64,000 bases of DNA, taken from positions 47,834,605 through 47,898,604 of the forward strand of contig CM077643.1 of assembly GCA_039707465.1 (NCBI GenBank), written 5' to 3'. Positions 21,176-32,037 of this stretch are shown one piece after another. The DNA is from Rhabdophis nuchalis (Eukaryota > Chordata > Lepidosauria > Squamata > Natricidae). A program made the position numbers and the translations under genes. The notes below the pieces were generated by a model. It had not been told where the DNA came from and ran no database searches. It saw only the letters and a list, made by a program, of their open reading frames with translations. How positions within the stretch are numbered: position 1 is the stretch's first letter; each line of letters opens with the position of its first letter.

Positions 21176-23180
21176 CCGGTCTTCCGGAGGTGATGGTCAA
21201 GTCTTTTACTCTTCTGCCGTTTTGTTGCTTCTACGGCCCCTTAGGGGCAGGGAATTCTTCTAAAGGATTCCCGCTGTACGGGCAGCTTGCGGGGAATCCC
21301 CCCATCCCGGCGGCAGTCGGGGGGTCCCTGGCTTCGACCTAGGCATAGGAGAACAGGCTGCAGGGGGGGGGTCCCCTTTGCCGATGGAGGAGCGGAAATA
21401 TCTAGCCGTTTTTACTAAGAGCTGAAGCGCCGGAGTTGGAGGCACCACCGAGGCTCTGGCTGCGAAGTGGATTGTGAGTGATATTATTTTAATGCTTGCA
21501 ACTTTCAGCTTGAAAGAGGATGGAGGGGGGAGTTTGTAATATCCCTCCTCGGAATGGAAAAAAAGCGGCGTTTAAAAATGTTCCCCAGGCTTGGGGAAGT
21601 GGAGAAATCAACATCCAATTTTTTTAAACTATAAGTGAAAGTCTTTCCTGTATTACCTTTGGATACTTAGTATCGAAGTCTGGCAACAATGAGACAATTT
21701 ATTGCTTGTTAACTTCCGGCGGCTTCCAGATGGGCGGGGGAAGATGGCGTTCGTTTGTTCTCTGCACACTCTTCTTGGAAAACTACTGACATTCCCTTTT
21801 GTTCAGGACTGCCTTTCTCTTTTTATTAACGATTGCATATAATGGATTAATTGGACCTTTCCCTGAAGTGCCTTCCTTTTTTCTTTTTACCTGACTGTTT
21901 TTAAGAACTTGGTTTCTCTCTGGATTATAACTACATGAAATTGTGACTTTGATCACTGGAATCTGCTCCCACCTTGTCTCACAGACTCCTCTCCAGCAGA
22001 CGCCATTTTACTGACTAAAACTTACATCTTTCATTATGGCTTCAAAAAAGCAGACGCATCAACCTAAAATCACTTCGATGTTACCTGAAAAATCAGATAC
22101 GGACGCTAAATTAGCAGCAATGGATGAAACTCTTCAGAACATTATGAAAGAAATTAAAGAAATGCGGAAGGATCATGTCAGTTCCAAATTAGAACTTTTG
22201 GAGACACAGAAGAAATTAATGGAAAATACACGAAAGATTGATGGTCTGGAGCTGGGGTTGGCTGGGACAAGGGAAGAGCTTAAAAGTGTTAATAATGAAA
22301 TAGGGGATTTAACTGGTCATATGTCTAGGATGGATTTTGAAAGGATGTCTTACTTTTTAAGATTTCAGAACGTCCCTGAGGCACCTGATGAAGATCTGAC
22401 TGATTTAATGTGTACAATTTTAGCAGATTATATACAAAAGAGCAAAGAAGATATTAGGGGGGACATTGATCTGATATATAGAATAAATTCAGCATATGCC
22501 AGGATAAATGAAGTATCCAGAGAGATCCATATTAAATTTGTAAGGAGGTCGACAAGGGAAAGGATCCTGAGAGCGCAGAGAGACAGTCCTTTAATGTACC
22601 AGCAGAATGAGGTTTCCATCTTGAAGCAGGTCCCGAAAAAGATTAGAGAGATAAGAAGGAAGTATTCCTTCTTGTCTAAAAGATTATTTAAAAAGGGGAT
22701 TTGGTTCAAGTGGGTGATGCCAGAGGGAATGTTGGTGTTCTGGGAGGGAGGGAGGGAGGGTGAGAATTAAAACAATTGCAGAGGCGGAAGCCTTTCTTAA
22801 AAAACATTTCTTAATCCTGGAGGATGAAAATGGGAGAGCGGAGGGTGCCGTGTCCCCGCCCACTGGAGGTCAGGGAGAGGAAGATACCATTGCCAAAAGA
22901 CTTAGATCTCAAAAGTGACTTTATGTTTGTATTGTACAACTTTTATTCGGATGTTTATACATGATTGCTAGCATAGACTTTACAATGATATCTTTGTATT
23001 TCTTTCCACTTTGTAGTACAAATGAAAATTTATTGTATTAACTATATATTCTTTTATGAAGCCTCGGATGGGACCATTGACTCTGACATGGAGGTTCTCA
23101 CAATGTCTTTTTAAAACCTTATTTACCTTGCCCTATTTGTATAAAAATTTGTAAAACTCAATAAAACTTTTTCAATATAA
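21176..23180 (+). mobile_element. ORF1-only L1-type retroelement (HAL1-like), copy 2
   Basis: It is flanked by AGATTCATAAGCT (21163-21175) and AGAATCATAAGCT (23181-23193), a 13-bp target duplication with one mismatch. The layout is an 860-bp GC-rich 5' region (21176-22035), ORF1 (22036-22918, one frameshift) and a 262-bp 3' UTR ending AATAAAACTTTTTCAATATAA. There is no ORF2 and no poly(A). The 3' terminus is identical to copy 1, but the proteins have clearly diverged. The longer 5' region suggests this copy is close to full length. Confidence 0.85.
22036..22918 (+). pseudogene. L1 ORF1p-like gene with one frameshift
   Basis: From the ATG at 22036 the frame is open for 244 codons. It shows an N-terminal coiled coil, an RRM-like core (MSYFLRFQNVPE, RINSAYARINEVSREIHIKF) and a C-terminal domain (LKQVPKKIREIRRKYSF, WFKWVMPEGMLVFWEGG). 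A GGGA tandem near 22744-22760 shifts the frame and creates a stop at 22768-22770. The shifted frame continues in register with copy 1 to basic KRLRSQK and a TGA at 22916-22918. It has about 30 more N-terminal residues than copy 1 (MASKKQTHQPKITSMLPEKS). One slippage event appears to be the only lesion. Confidence 0.85.
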
Positions 23181-23355
23181 AGAATCATAAGCTACAACAC
23201 TTAGTGAGAGTCATAGGTTACTAATAAGCAATTAAATTATACTAGGAAACAAATCATTGGATTTTTAAAAAAAATATCTGTCCTCTTTCAAGGAAACTCA
23301 GTGTGTGCGTCCCGATTATTAAAAGTGTAAATTCAGTGCCACTGACTCTGTAGGG

Positions 23356-23490
23356 CAGGGGTTCCCAAACCTGGCAACTTGAAGACTTGTGGACTTCAAC
23401 TCCCAGAATTCTCCAGCCAGCAGAGCTGGCTGGAGAATTCTGGGAGTTGAAGTCCACAAGTCTTCAAGTTGCCAAGTTTGGGAACCCCTG
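23356..23490. mobile_element. Palindromic hAT MITE, 135 bp, intact ends
   Basis: A near-perfect hairpin from CAGGGGTTCCCAAACCTGGC to GCCAAGTTTGGGAACCCCTG. The centre is CCAGCCAGCAGAGCTGGCTGG. Flanking CTGTAGGG (23348-23355 and 23491-23498) is a perfect 8-bp target duplication, the hAT hallmark. Confidence 0.9.
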
Positions 23491-23498
23491 CTGTAGGG

Positions 23499-24125
23499 CC
23501 TCCTGACTTAGTGGCTATAAGAGGGCAATGGGAGCAGAGAGAAAATGAAGGGTTTCTCCCGTGTCCCCTCTTTCATCTGTCGGTCTGCTGCTGTTTCCCT
23601 AAAACAAGGACTGATGAACTGAGATCAGAGGCTTCTGCCATTGCTCCCAGGCACACAGGCCCAGAACAGATGCTCTCTCACTCTCAATCTGGCATGAGGT
23701 AATTAGGTGCTAGGCTTCGCCTGCCTCTATAATGTATTTCATATAAAACCGTTGGCTGCTCTGGTTAGAAAAAACCGCTTCAGTAATCATTGCTCAGGTC
23801 AGATTCCTGCTGTCAGAAGCTCTCACGTCCTGGGGGGTGTCTCCAGGGGGTGATTAAAAAGAAGTAAAGGGGTCAGCCATGATATGCAATTAAAACTCTG
23901 CCTGGTTTTGATCATACAGAATCTTAAAACTGGAAGACGGTATTTATTGATTTACTGCCACCCCAATAATTAGCAATTCCTATTGCTTGCGCTGCCGTTT
24001 ATAGTAACAAGATTAAAAGCAAAATATAACACCAAACCGCAAAACCAACAATAATCACAACTGATGTCCTTTCTCTGGGAATGGGCAAAAATCTTATCAT
24101 TCTCCAAAGGCCCTGTGGGAAATCA
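23499..24125. other. Intergenic, nothing recognised
   Basis: No host exon or known repeat is identified. Confidence 0.4.
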
Positions 24126-24620
24126 AATAGAATAAAAATTGAATTCTTTATTGGCCTTGTGTGATTGGACACACAAGGAATTTGTCTTTGGTGCATAGGC
24201 TCCCAGTGTACCATAAGGAGAATAAAATACATTCATCAAGAATAAAAAGATACAACACTTAATGATAGTCGAGGTTACTAATAAGCTATTAATAAGTTAT
24301 AGCCATAAGTGGAAAGAGAGAGATACCAGAAAGGAAGAGAAGAAGAATAGTAATAAAGTCTTAGTAAATTACTTGATAATGTTGTGGAAATTAGTTGTTA
24401 AGCAGAGTGATAGCATTCGGGGGGGCAAACTGTCCTTGTGTCTAGTTGTTCTGGTGTGCAGTGCCCTATAGCGTTGCATCATTTTGAAGGCAGAAGTTGA
24501 AACGATTTATGTCCAGGATGTGAAGGGTCTGTAGATATTGTCAGAGCCCTCTTTCTGACTTGTGCTGTATATAGGTCTTCGATGGAAGGCAGGTTGGTAG
24601 CAATTGCCTACCAATTGAAA
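24126..24620 (-). mobile_element. LINE 3' end, uninterrupted relative of the 18-23 kb copy
   Basis: It shares GTGTGATTGGACACACAAGG, AATTTGTCTTTGGTGCAT and ATACAACACTTAATGATAGT with the disrupted copy. The minus strand upstream of the 3' UTR reads like a decayed LINE C-terminus (a short DPSHPGH-like stretch near 24510). A short AATAG-like tail is present near 24128. The LINE clade is uncertain. Confidence 0.6.
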
Positions 24621-24629
24621 AAAAGAAGT

Positions 24630-24830
24630 GGATTGGCCTTGGATTATGTCCATAACTACTTGAGCTGCTGCATTCTAGATCAGTCGCAGCTTTCAAGAAT
24701 TACAAGACAGCCCCGTAGAACAAATTCAAATAGCACAAGGTGTGACTGAGGCATGAATACTGTGAGGAAGATCCCTGATCCGCAAACCGTTACAACTGGT
24801 GCACACGATGGAGTTGTGCAATGACAAATA
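24630..24830 (-). mobile_element. Old L2-like LINE fragment
   Basis: CTGCTGCATTCTAGATCAGT and GACAGCCCCGTAGAACAA resemble the L2 tract CTGCATTCTGGACTAACTG ... AGCCCCATGTAGAGAGC at copy D, at clearly higher divergence. Confidence 0.45.
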
Positions 24831-25247
24831 ATCAGATTTGCCCCTTAGCACTAATAGCAAATAAAGTTAAGGTCCACCTCTATCTCATTTTCTGAACTAC
24901 AATGCTGCTATTGTTTTCTGTTTCTTCTTCCTCTTCCTTTGTCATTTTTTTCATCGACTTCTAAAAACTTTAGGTTTGCACGGATTGAAACAAGCTTTCA
25001 CAGGTCAGTTTGTTTCTTGATTTGGCATGAATATTTCCAAACATAGACTAGACTTTTTTCACATGCAGCAGAAGATGCAGGAATCTGCAGTAAGCGAGGC
25101 ATCAGAGGTTGTGTGGTGCAGAAATCTTGCCACCATGTTGTAGGAGGGATAATGTTTTGCAGAATCCCAGAATGCATTCTTGGCCCAAATCCCTGAAGAA
25201 GTTCTATATTCTGCAACATTTGAAAGTGGTTTTCCAACATCCAGTCC

Positions 25248-25704
<457 letters not shown>

Positions 25705-26423
25705 TCCAGTCCTAAGTGCGCAGCTGGTTTCATAATCCAGCCAAATGCAGCCGCTCTATTCTCATCACTCTCACCACTGCCTTCGAATCCTGGATCCAGT
25801 AGATTTGCAGCAGCATGTATTGGCTGGCAACAAAATCCTTCCCGTTTCTTAATAAAATCTTTCACTTTACTTTTTTCAGCAGTTGTACGTGGAGATGGCC
25901 TTAGGTTTTCAAAAAGATGTTTTTATCGTAGAAACGTGGTTAGGAATTCTGACAAAAGTGCAGTGTCTGATTCAGATGCACTGATTGCTGGAAAAATTTG
26001 TGTTAAAATCTGTAGGGATTTCTGCAGCTGAACCCAAAACACATCCGCATCAAGCACAATGTTCCTTATATTTCTGGGAATCTTAAGATCCTCAATTATT
26101 ACTGTTGTTTGAAGAGCTTCTTTGTTTTTTAGTAAACTTCCAAAGGAGATCTCCACTCCACCTGAACCTGTTTCACTTTTACTACAGAGCTTCAGTGTCA
26201 CTATTTTATTCTCTGCCTTTTTTTCTTCTTGCTTCTTCTTGAACATGAGTAGGTGACAACATGAGTAGCATGCTAACTTCTTTAGCTCTTCTATGCATCC
26301 TTTGAAGGGTGTCCAGTTTCATTAAGTCACTAAGAAGTAAGTTTAGACCATGAATGCACATCCTATTTGCAGTAAAATGTGGATATTTGTCCATTATGAT
26401 TTTCCATGCAGCTTTCATATTAC

Positions 26424-27175
26424 TTATTTATTTATTTATTTATTTTAATCACATTTATATCCCGCCCTTCTCCACAAAGGACCGAGGGTGGCGCACAGGA
26501 ATTTCAAAAACATACAAAACAATAAATACAGAATTTAAAAACATATTAAATTATAATCCTATGCTAAAATCCAAATTAAAATCCCCAATTTAAAACTATC
26601 TAAAATAGTCCCAACGGGAGGTTAGGCTAGGCCGGCTTGCTGAAAAAGATGTGTCTTTAGACACTGGCGGAAGAGGCGGAGGTCCGAGATGGTATGCAAT
26701 TCAGGGGGTAGGTCGTTCCAAAGGGCAGGGCCCGCCACAGAGAAGGCTCTTCCCCTGGGTGTCGCCAGACAGCATTGCCCGGCCGACGGCACCCTGAGAA
26801 GGCCCTCTCTGTGGGAGCGGATTGGCTGAAGGGATGTATGGGGCAGGAGGCAGTCTCACATATAACTAGGCCCCGAGCCATGGAGCGCTTTAAAGATGGT
26901 CGTCAGAACCTTGAAGCGCACCCGAAAGGCCACAGGAAGCCAGTGCAGCTCGCGCAGGATCGGTGTTATATGGGAGCATCTAGAGGCTCCCGTAATCACC
27001 CGCGCGGCTGCATTCTGGACTAACTGTAGCTTTCGCGCGCACTTCAAGGGAAGCCCCATGTAGAGAGCATTACAGTAGTCGAGTCGGGATGTCACTAGAG
27101 CTTGAGTGACTGTGCGAAGGGCAGCCCGGTCCAGTAAGAGGCGCAATTGGCGCATCAGGCGTACCTTGCATTGTC
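26424..27175 (-). mobile_element. L2 LINE copy D, 3' end, inside the hAT transposase relic
   Basis: It encodes the L2 C-terminal region: [48 protein letters not shown] and a frameshifted WRALPFGTTYP. The tail is (TTTA)n-like at 26424-26450 on the plus strand. The transposase reads on either side of it. Confidence 0.85.
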
Positions 27176-27250
27176 GGTCAGCAAAGCAAATACTTAACCA
27201 CTCTGTTTTCTCTAAAACTGCACATATTTTACTGCTGATATACTCTACAG

Positions 27251-27385
27251 CAGGGATGTCCAAACTTGGGAAATTTAAGACTTGTGGACTTCAACTCCCA
27301 GAATTCCCCAGCCAGCTATGCTGGCTGGGGAATTCTGGGAGTTGAAGTCCACAAGTCTTAAAGTTCCCAAGTTTGGACACCCCTG
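27251..27385. mobile_element. Palindromic hAT MITE, 135 bp, intact ends
   Basis: It runs from CAGGGATGTCCAAACTTGGG to CCCAAGTTTGGACACCCCTG and forms an almost perfect hairpin. CTCTACAG at 27243-27250 and 27386-27393 is a perfect 8-bp duplication. It lies inside transposase-derived sequence. Confidence 0.92.
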
Positions 27386-27430
27386 CTCTACAGTATGTCT
27401 GTTCTCTCCAGTTTCACTGCTTCTATAAAA

Positions 27431-27565
27431 CAGGGGTCTCCAACCTTTGCAACTTTAAGTCTGAAGGACTTCAGCTCCCAGAATTCTCCAGCCAGCAAAG
27501 CTGGCTGGAGAATTCTGGAAGCTGAAGTCCTTCAGACTTAAAGTTGCAAAGGTTGGAGACCCCTG
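27431..27565. mobile_element. Palindromic hAT MITE, 135 bp, second copy in the transposase relic
   Basis: It runs from CAGGGGTCTCCAACCTTTGC to GCAAAGGTTGGAGACCCCTG. CTATAAAA at 27423-27430 and 27566-27573 is a perfect 8-bp duplication. The arm sequence differs from the 27251 copy, so it is a sister subfamily of equal length. Confidence 0.92.
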
Positions 27566-27670
27566 CTATAAAAGACTGGCTGAAGTGTTGTTATCACAAA
27601 GTTGATGATTCTTTCTCCCCAAACATTTATCCACCCATCTGTAAGTACTGCAAGACATAGTGCTTCACTG

Positions 27671-27840
27671 CAGAGGTGGTGTTTCTGCCAGTTCGCCCTG
27701 GTTCGGGCAAACCGGTAGTGGCGATGGCGGGAGACTCCGCCTGCCTGCCCAGATGTCATCACAGATGCTCTGTGCATGGGCAGAAGCGCATGTGCTCCCA
27801 GTTCCCAACCGTTAGTGAAGGTAAGAGGATTTCATCCCTG
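27671..27840. mobile_element. hAT-type MITE, 170 bp
   Basis: It starts CAGAGGTGGTGTTTCTGCC and ends GAGGATTTCATCCCTG. CTTCACTG at 27663-27670 and 27841-27848 is a perfect 8-bp duplication. It is related to 44863-45025 (shared AACCGGTAGTGGCG). Confidence 0.88.
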
Positions 27841-28470
27841 CTTCACTGATTTTTCCTTGTACTGATTCCATCACACGCTCATATTCTGACTCCAAAAGAG
27901 GCTTGCTCAAGGAATCTCTGCTTGGCAAATGGTATAATGGCTGTAATAATTTAGACACTTCCTGCCAATATGCATTTTCAGTTATTGATAATGCGGATCC
28001 AGAAGCATATATTGCTCTTGCAAGGGCATGATCAGTTTTCGCCTGGTTTTCAGGTGTCATTTTATCTATAAATGAAGGTGTTGTGTATTTTTGTAAGAGT
28101 TGCTAACCTAATCTTACGAAGCTTCTCCTCCAGTAATATCGTATTGCTAACTAGGGCATACAAAACCTTTGCCAGACCAGAATCTGCACTGCATATCAGA
28201 CATAAATACAATTGATGGTTTCCTTATTTGAAGCTGCTGCTGATGAAGAAAACACTTTGTGATGATCCAGAAGCAGCAAAAAAAAGTGTTTCTGAAATTA
28301 GAACTCTGGAAGGAAAAGCTACTTGCACTTTCATTCTGGTCCTCTTCATTTGATTCCATAAAGTATTTTTTAATGTCTTTAGGGCACCTCTGGCATGCAA
28401 GGATGTGCTTTGTCATCCTCGTAGCATTTGGAAAGGAATATTTCTTCTCCTAATATTTGCAAATTGCAGC

Positions 28471-29697
28471 TTTGCTCTCAGCAGAAATTGCTCAATGCAA
28501 ATGTTTCCAAACTCTAGAATGTTGGGTCTCATGTTACTGAGAAGAGGAAAAGAAAAATCAATTTACAGACCAGACTATGTAAGTAAATATTATGCTGTGA
28601 TGGTGGAGAACATTAATAGGAATTATTTAATGGCAAATCATTAAATTTGTCAGACAAATTTACCCTCTTACCTGTCAGTTAAGGCCTGAGAGGACCACCT
28701 ACTCCTGTATACCAACAATTACTCAATTGTAGGAGGTCTGAGGTACACAAGCAAACTAAACTGGGAGCCTTTTTCCTGAAGTGCCCCCTGGCGGCACAAA
28801 TGCATATTTCTCTTATTTGAGAACTGCATTGAGAAGTACAGTGTTACTTGAATTTTATTCCAGGATTTGCTTGTCCTCAGCTGAGAGAACTTGCAATCAT
28901 TTAAGACTTCGCAAAAAGTCTCAGAAATCTCTCATTAAGGTCTTCATGTCATATAGCTTGAATATCATGCCATGGATATATTATTTAACATTGGAAAAGA
29001 ACATATTCCACACTCCTTGTTTTTTTCCATTTTTCCAGTGGGGGAAAGGCTTTGGGGGGGGGGGGGGAAATGGGGAAAAGCCTGTTTCCCGCCCCAAATT
29101 TTCCAGTTCCCCCCCCCCCCAGGCCTTCCCATCTCTAGCTGTGGCACAATAAAGCAGTCCTAGGTCTTGGCCATTTCCCCCACAAAGCATTAGGGAAGAG
29201 GGGCAGATCATGGGTGGGATCCTAGTGGTTTAGAGAAGACTTGCCTTCTGGATTACTGCTTTGGAAGGAAAACAGTTGAGGCACAGCAATCCACTCTGCC
29301 ATGCGACAGCTGAGAAGCTAAAGGTAGGTAAAGTGCAGGACAGGTACTCATGAGAGCGAACCGTTTCTCTCCCAGCTGATCTTCGGAGCTACCGATTTGC
29401 TCGAACTGGTCCAATCCGGCAGAATCCCACCCCTGGGCCAGACACAGCAAAAGAGTGTCTCCCATGCCACCCCAGTGGGGGAGGTTCAGAAAGACATGAT
29501 GATTGAAGAAACTGAAGGCAGCTGAGTCATCCAGCTGGACTAATAAGATTGCACTCTTTCTATCCGAGTCTTAACACAATTCATCCACGTCACTGATCTA
29601 CAGAGTAGCCTCAGTTCCAGATGTGTCTGAAACCTTCTTTCACCAGCTTAACTTTGGGGAATGGGGAAGAGGGCTTGTATTTGCTCTTCCACTCAGC
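28471..29697. other. Intergenic, no gene recognised
   Basis: A (G)14 run near 29055-29068 and a (C)10 run near 29111-29120 are present. GGGTGGGAT near 29212 and ATCCCACCCCTG near 29427-29438 might be the ends of another decayed hAT MITE. No exon is identified. Confidence 0.4.
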
Positions 29698-29951
29698 TAC
29701 TTTCCCTGAAAATAAGACCTCCCCAGATAATAAGCCCAATTGGGCTTTTGAGCGCATGTGCTAAAATAAGCCCTCCTCTGAAAATAAGCCTTCCCTGAAA
29801 ATATTACAACACAGCAGCAGCCGTGAGATGACCACACTTGCCACCTCCTGCACCTCCAAAATAATAAGACCTCCCTGAAAATAAGGCCAAGTGCTTATTT
29901 TGGGGGTCAAAAGAAAATAAGACCCTGTCTTAATTTCGGGGAAGCACGGTA
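29698..29951. mobile_element. Tc1/mariner-like MITE, copy 2
   Basis: It starts TACTTTCCCTGAAAATAAGA and ends TTTCGGGGAAGCACGGTA. The TA at each end fits a TA target duplication. The interior shares AAGCCCAATTGGGCTTTTGA with the copy at 16038. Confidence 0.7.
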
Positions 29952-30135
29952 GTTTGCTTTAAAGAGATCCTCATTAAACAAAGATGCGGTCCTTTTTTTG
30001 TGTGTATGTGTGTGTGTGAAATGAAAACCCTAGTGATTAAATGTATATATTCACAACTCGCAAAAAGGTATGAAAAACTTTGAGTTGGAGTCACCCATCT
30101 TTTTTATTTTCTAAGAATTTTCTGTGGCCCTAAAG

Positions 30136-30249
30136 CAGGGATGCCAAATTCATGACGGCGTCACGTGACATATTGGGACTTTCCCTCTCTTCGCTAAACT
30201 GGGCGTGGGTGACACATCTGGCCCGTGGATCAGGAGTTTAACAGCCCTG
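30136..30249. mobile_element. hAT MITE, 114 bp
   Basis: It starts CAGGGATGCCAAATTCATG and ends TCAGGAGTTTAACAGCCCTG. CCCTAAAG at 30128-30135 and 30250-30257 is a perfect 8-bp duplication. Confidence 0.85.
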
Positions 30250-30538
30250 CCCTAAAGCAATAATGGAAATATGGTTATACTGGGAAAAGAGATCTATTGT
30301 TTTATCTCATGTGAATTACCCATCAATTTCTCACTTTTTAATTAAAAGAAGCTTTAAAAATGAAAATATGGAAGGAATATATCAGTACCCAGAGATGATG
30401 TGTTGTGTCAGGCACTAACCCTATGGCACTATCACACAATAATAGGCCAGTGTTAAACATAGCAATTTGCATGTTGTGTAGATCAAATAAATTTGGTTAT
30501 TTTAACCCAGCCTTATTTAAGTTTTTTATGGCATAGGT

Positions 30539-30672
30539 CACGGGTGTCAAACTTGCCACGTCATGTTGCTGCCACGTGATGTTTCGCAATGTTTCCCCCA
30601 TTCGTAGAGCTGGGGTGGGCATGGCCTACACATGAGGCATCCAGCCCACAGGCTGCCAGTTTGACACCACTG
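30539..30672. mobile_element. hAT MITE, 134 bp
   Basis: It starts CACGGGTGTCAAACTTGCC and ends GCCAGTTTGACACCACTG. Flanks GCATAGGT and GCAAAGGG match at 6 of 8 positions. It is the same family as 57704-57792 (GTGTCAAAC / GTTTGACAC ends). Confidence 0.7.
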
Positions 30673-30680
30673 GCAAAGGG

Positions 30681-31774
30681 TGTTGCTTAACCTCAGCCAT
30701 TTCTTCAGTTAAGGAATCAGTGAAATCATTTCTTTTGGCCATTCATCAGGCAAGTTCAGGAATAATTGCCACGTGTAAGTCATTGTTTCGGTATCAATGG
30801 CCTCCCCTGGGCGCACGGCGCATGTGTGCCAGAACAAAGGCAAGGGTGCATCACTTCTTCTCGGGAAGAGGGAGATCAATCAAACCATGTTCTGCCTTCT
30901 GATGTGGAGCAATCTAAGAAAATTAATAGCCGTTGTGACACAGCAGGGGTGGCTGGATTGCTCCCGTTCTTTTGTTTGCACTTGGGGATTGGTGTAAATA
31001 ATGTACCCATCTGAATGATAGATGTGGAGGCTCCAGATTGTCAGCTTTGTTATTGATCAAGTGGCTTTGAATGTATGTAACAGTGAAAAGGGGAAAGACT
31101 GGCTAGACTGCGTCACTTGCAACCACCCATATATTTATTCGCTCCGGGGTGTTGTGAAAAAGCTCCTTTTCAATTGGACAAAAGGTTTATTTACTTTGTC
31201 ACCAGCATAAAATTGTAATTAATACATAATTTGTCCCACACTGAGTTCAGCAACATGATGGCAAAGCATTCTTTCTGAAAGAGCTGGGAATAGCCATAGG
31301 TTATTGATCTTGTCCTCATAAATTAATGAAATCAAATTAACAAAGAATAATGGGACAGTGTGCAAAGGCTGCACACCAAATGCCAGCATTTACACTTTCC
31401 GATCTGAGATGTCAGGATTATACCTTGTCTCACCTGCCCTCTACACCACGGGTGGCAATCCTTTGAGCAGCATTTGCCATTGTAAAATTGATACCTATTA
31501 TATAATCCTGAAGATCGTGAAACCTTAAAGCCTTATTCAATTTCCTGCTGTTGTGAAATTGATGTTTAATGGAATAATTATACCTTTGAACTTAACACTT
31601 GGGAGTCCTTTGGGTAACAAGGCATCTGTGGAGATTGTACTGTTGACTCCTGCTGCATAATACTGGAATAAATGATACAATCAAGCTTAGTTTCAGGATG
31701 GCTAGCAGATTTCTTTATGCGTGCAAAATAATATAGTTCAAAACAAAAACAACCCAAATAGATCCCTCTCTGCC
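30681..31774. other. Intergenic, nothing recognised
   Basis: No exon or known repeat is identified. Confidence 0.4.
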
Positions 31775-31970
31775 ATTGTTTAGAAAAACTGTGAAGACCT
31801 ACCTGGCTTTTCATCCAGGCTTTTTGGCAAGGAAGGAGGAGACAACTTCATCATACTTGTTATCTTATATGTTTAATGTCTAATTATATTTGCTTCATCA
31901 TTGTGAGCTGCCCAGAGTTGCTGGTAGTTGGGCAGCAGATTCAATTAAAGTTGGCTACCCTTTGTGTGTT
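31775..31970 (+). mobile_element. Old L2 LINE 3' end
   Basis: AAAAACTGTGAAGACCTACC followed by CTTTTCATCCAGGC decodes to a decayed L2 C-terminus (K-L-KTYL-F-QA type). The 3' UTR block GTGAGCTGCCCAGAGTTGCT follows. It is much older than copies A-G. Confidence 0.5.
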
Positions 31971-32037
31971 CACAGTGGATTTGGCATTTTTATCCTTCTA
32001 TTGAATCCTTCCCAAGGTAACTCTAATCCTAGCCCTT

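Larger units (their letters stand above)
18050..23260 (-). mobile_element. LINE 3' end with AATAG tail, split by three later insertions
   Basis: The host repeat's own sequence is 18050-18071 plus 20501-20518 ((GAATA)n tail), 21060-21175 (GTGTGATTGGACACACAAGG block) and 23181 to about 23260 (ACAACACTTAGTGAGAGTCA). An uninterrupted relative lies at 24126-24620. Into it went L2 copy C (18072-20500), a hAT element (20519-21059) and the ORF1-only L1 element (21176-23180). An AATAG-tailed CR1-type LINE is known from snakes; assignment to it is from memory and provisional. Confidence 0.65.
25860..28470 (-). pseudogene. hAT-superfamily transposase relic with BED finger
   Basis: Minus-strand fragments in order give a BED zinc finger (near 28470-28375: CKY, a stop where the second Cys is expected, EKKYSF, then TRMTKHILACQRCPKD). 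After it come ALARAIYASGSALSITENAY (near 27995), an RNase H-fold region LAVLTDGWINVWGERIINFV (near 27655-27590), VEYISSKICAVLEKTEWL (near 27245) and MKAAWKIIMDKYPHF followed by CIHGLNLLLSDL (near 26415-26320). A frameshifted C-terminal part runs to about 25920. Such transposases cut and paste hAT elements using a DDE RNase H fold. It is broken by stops, frameshifts, an L2 copy (26424-27175) and three MITEs (27251, 27431, 27671). It is certainly non-functional. Confidence 0.8.
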
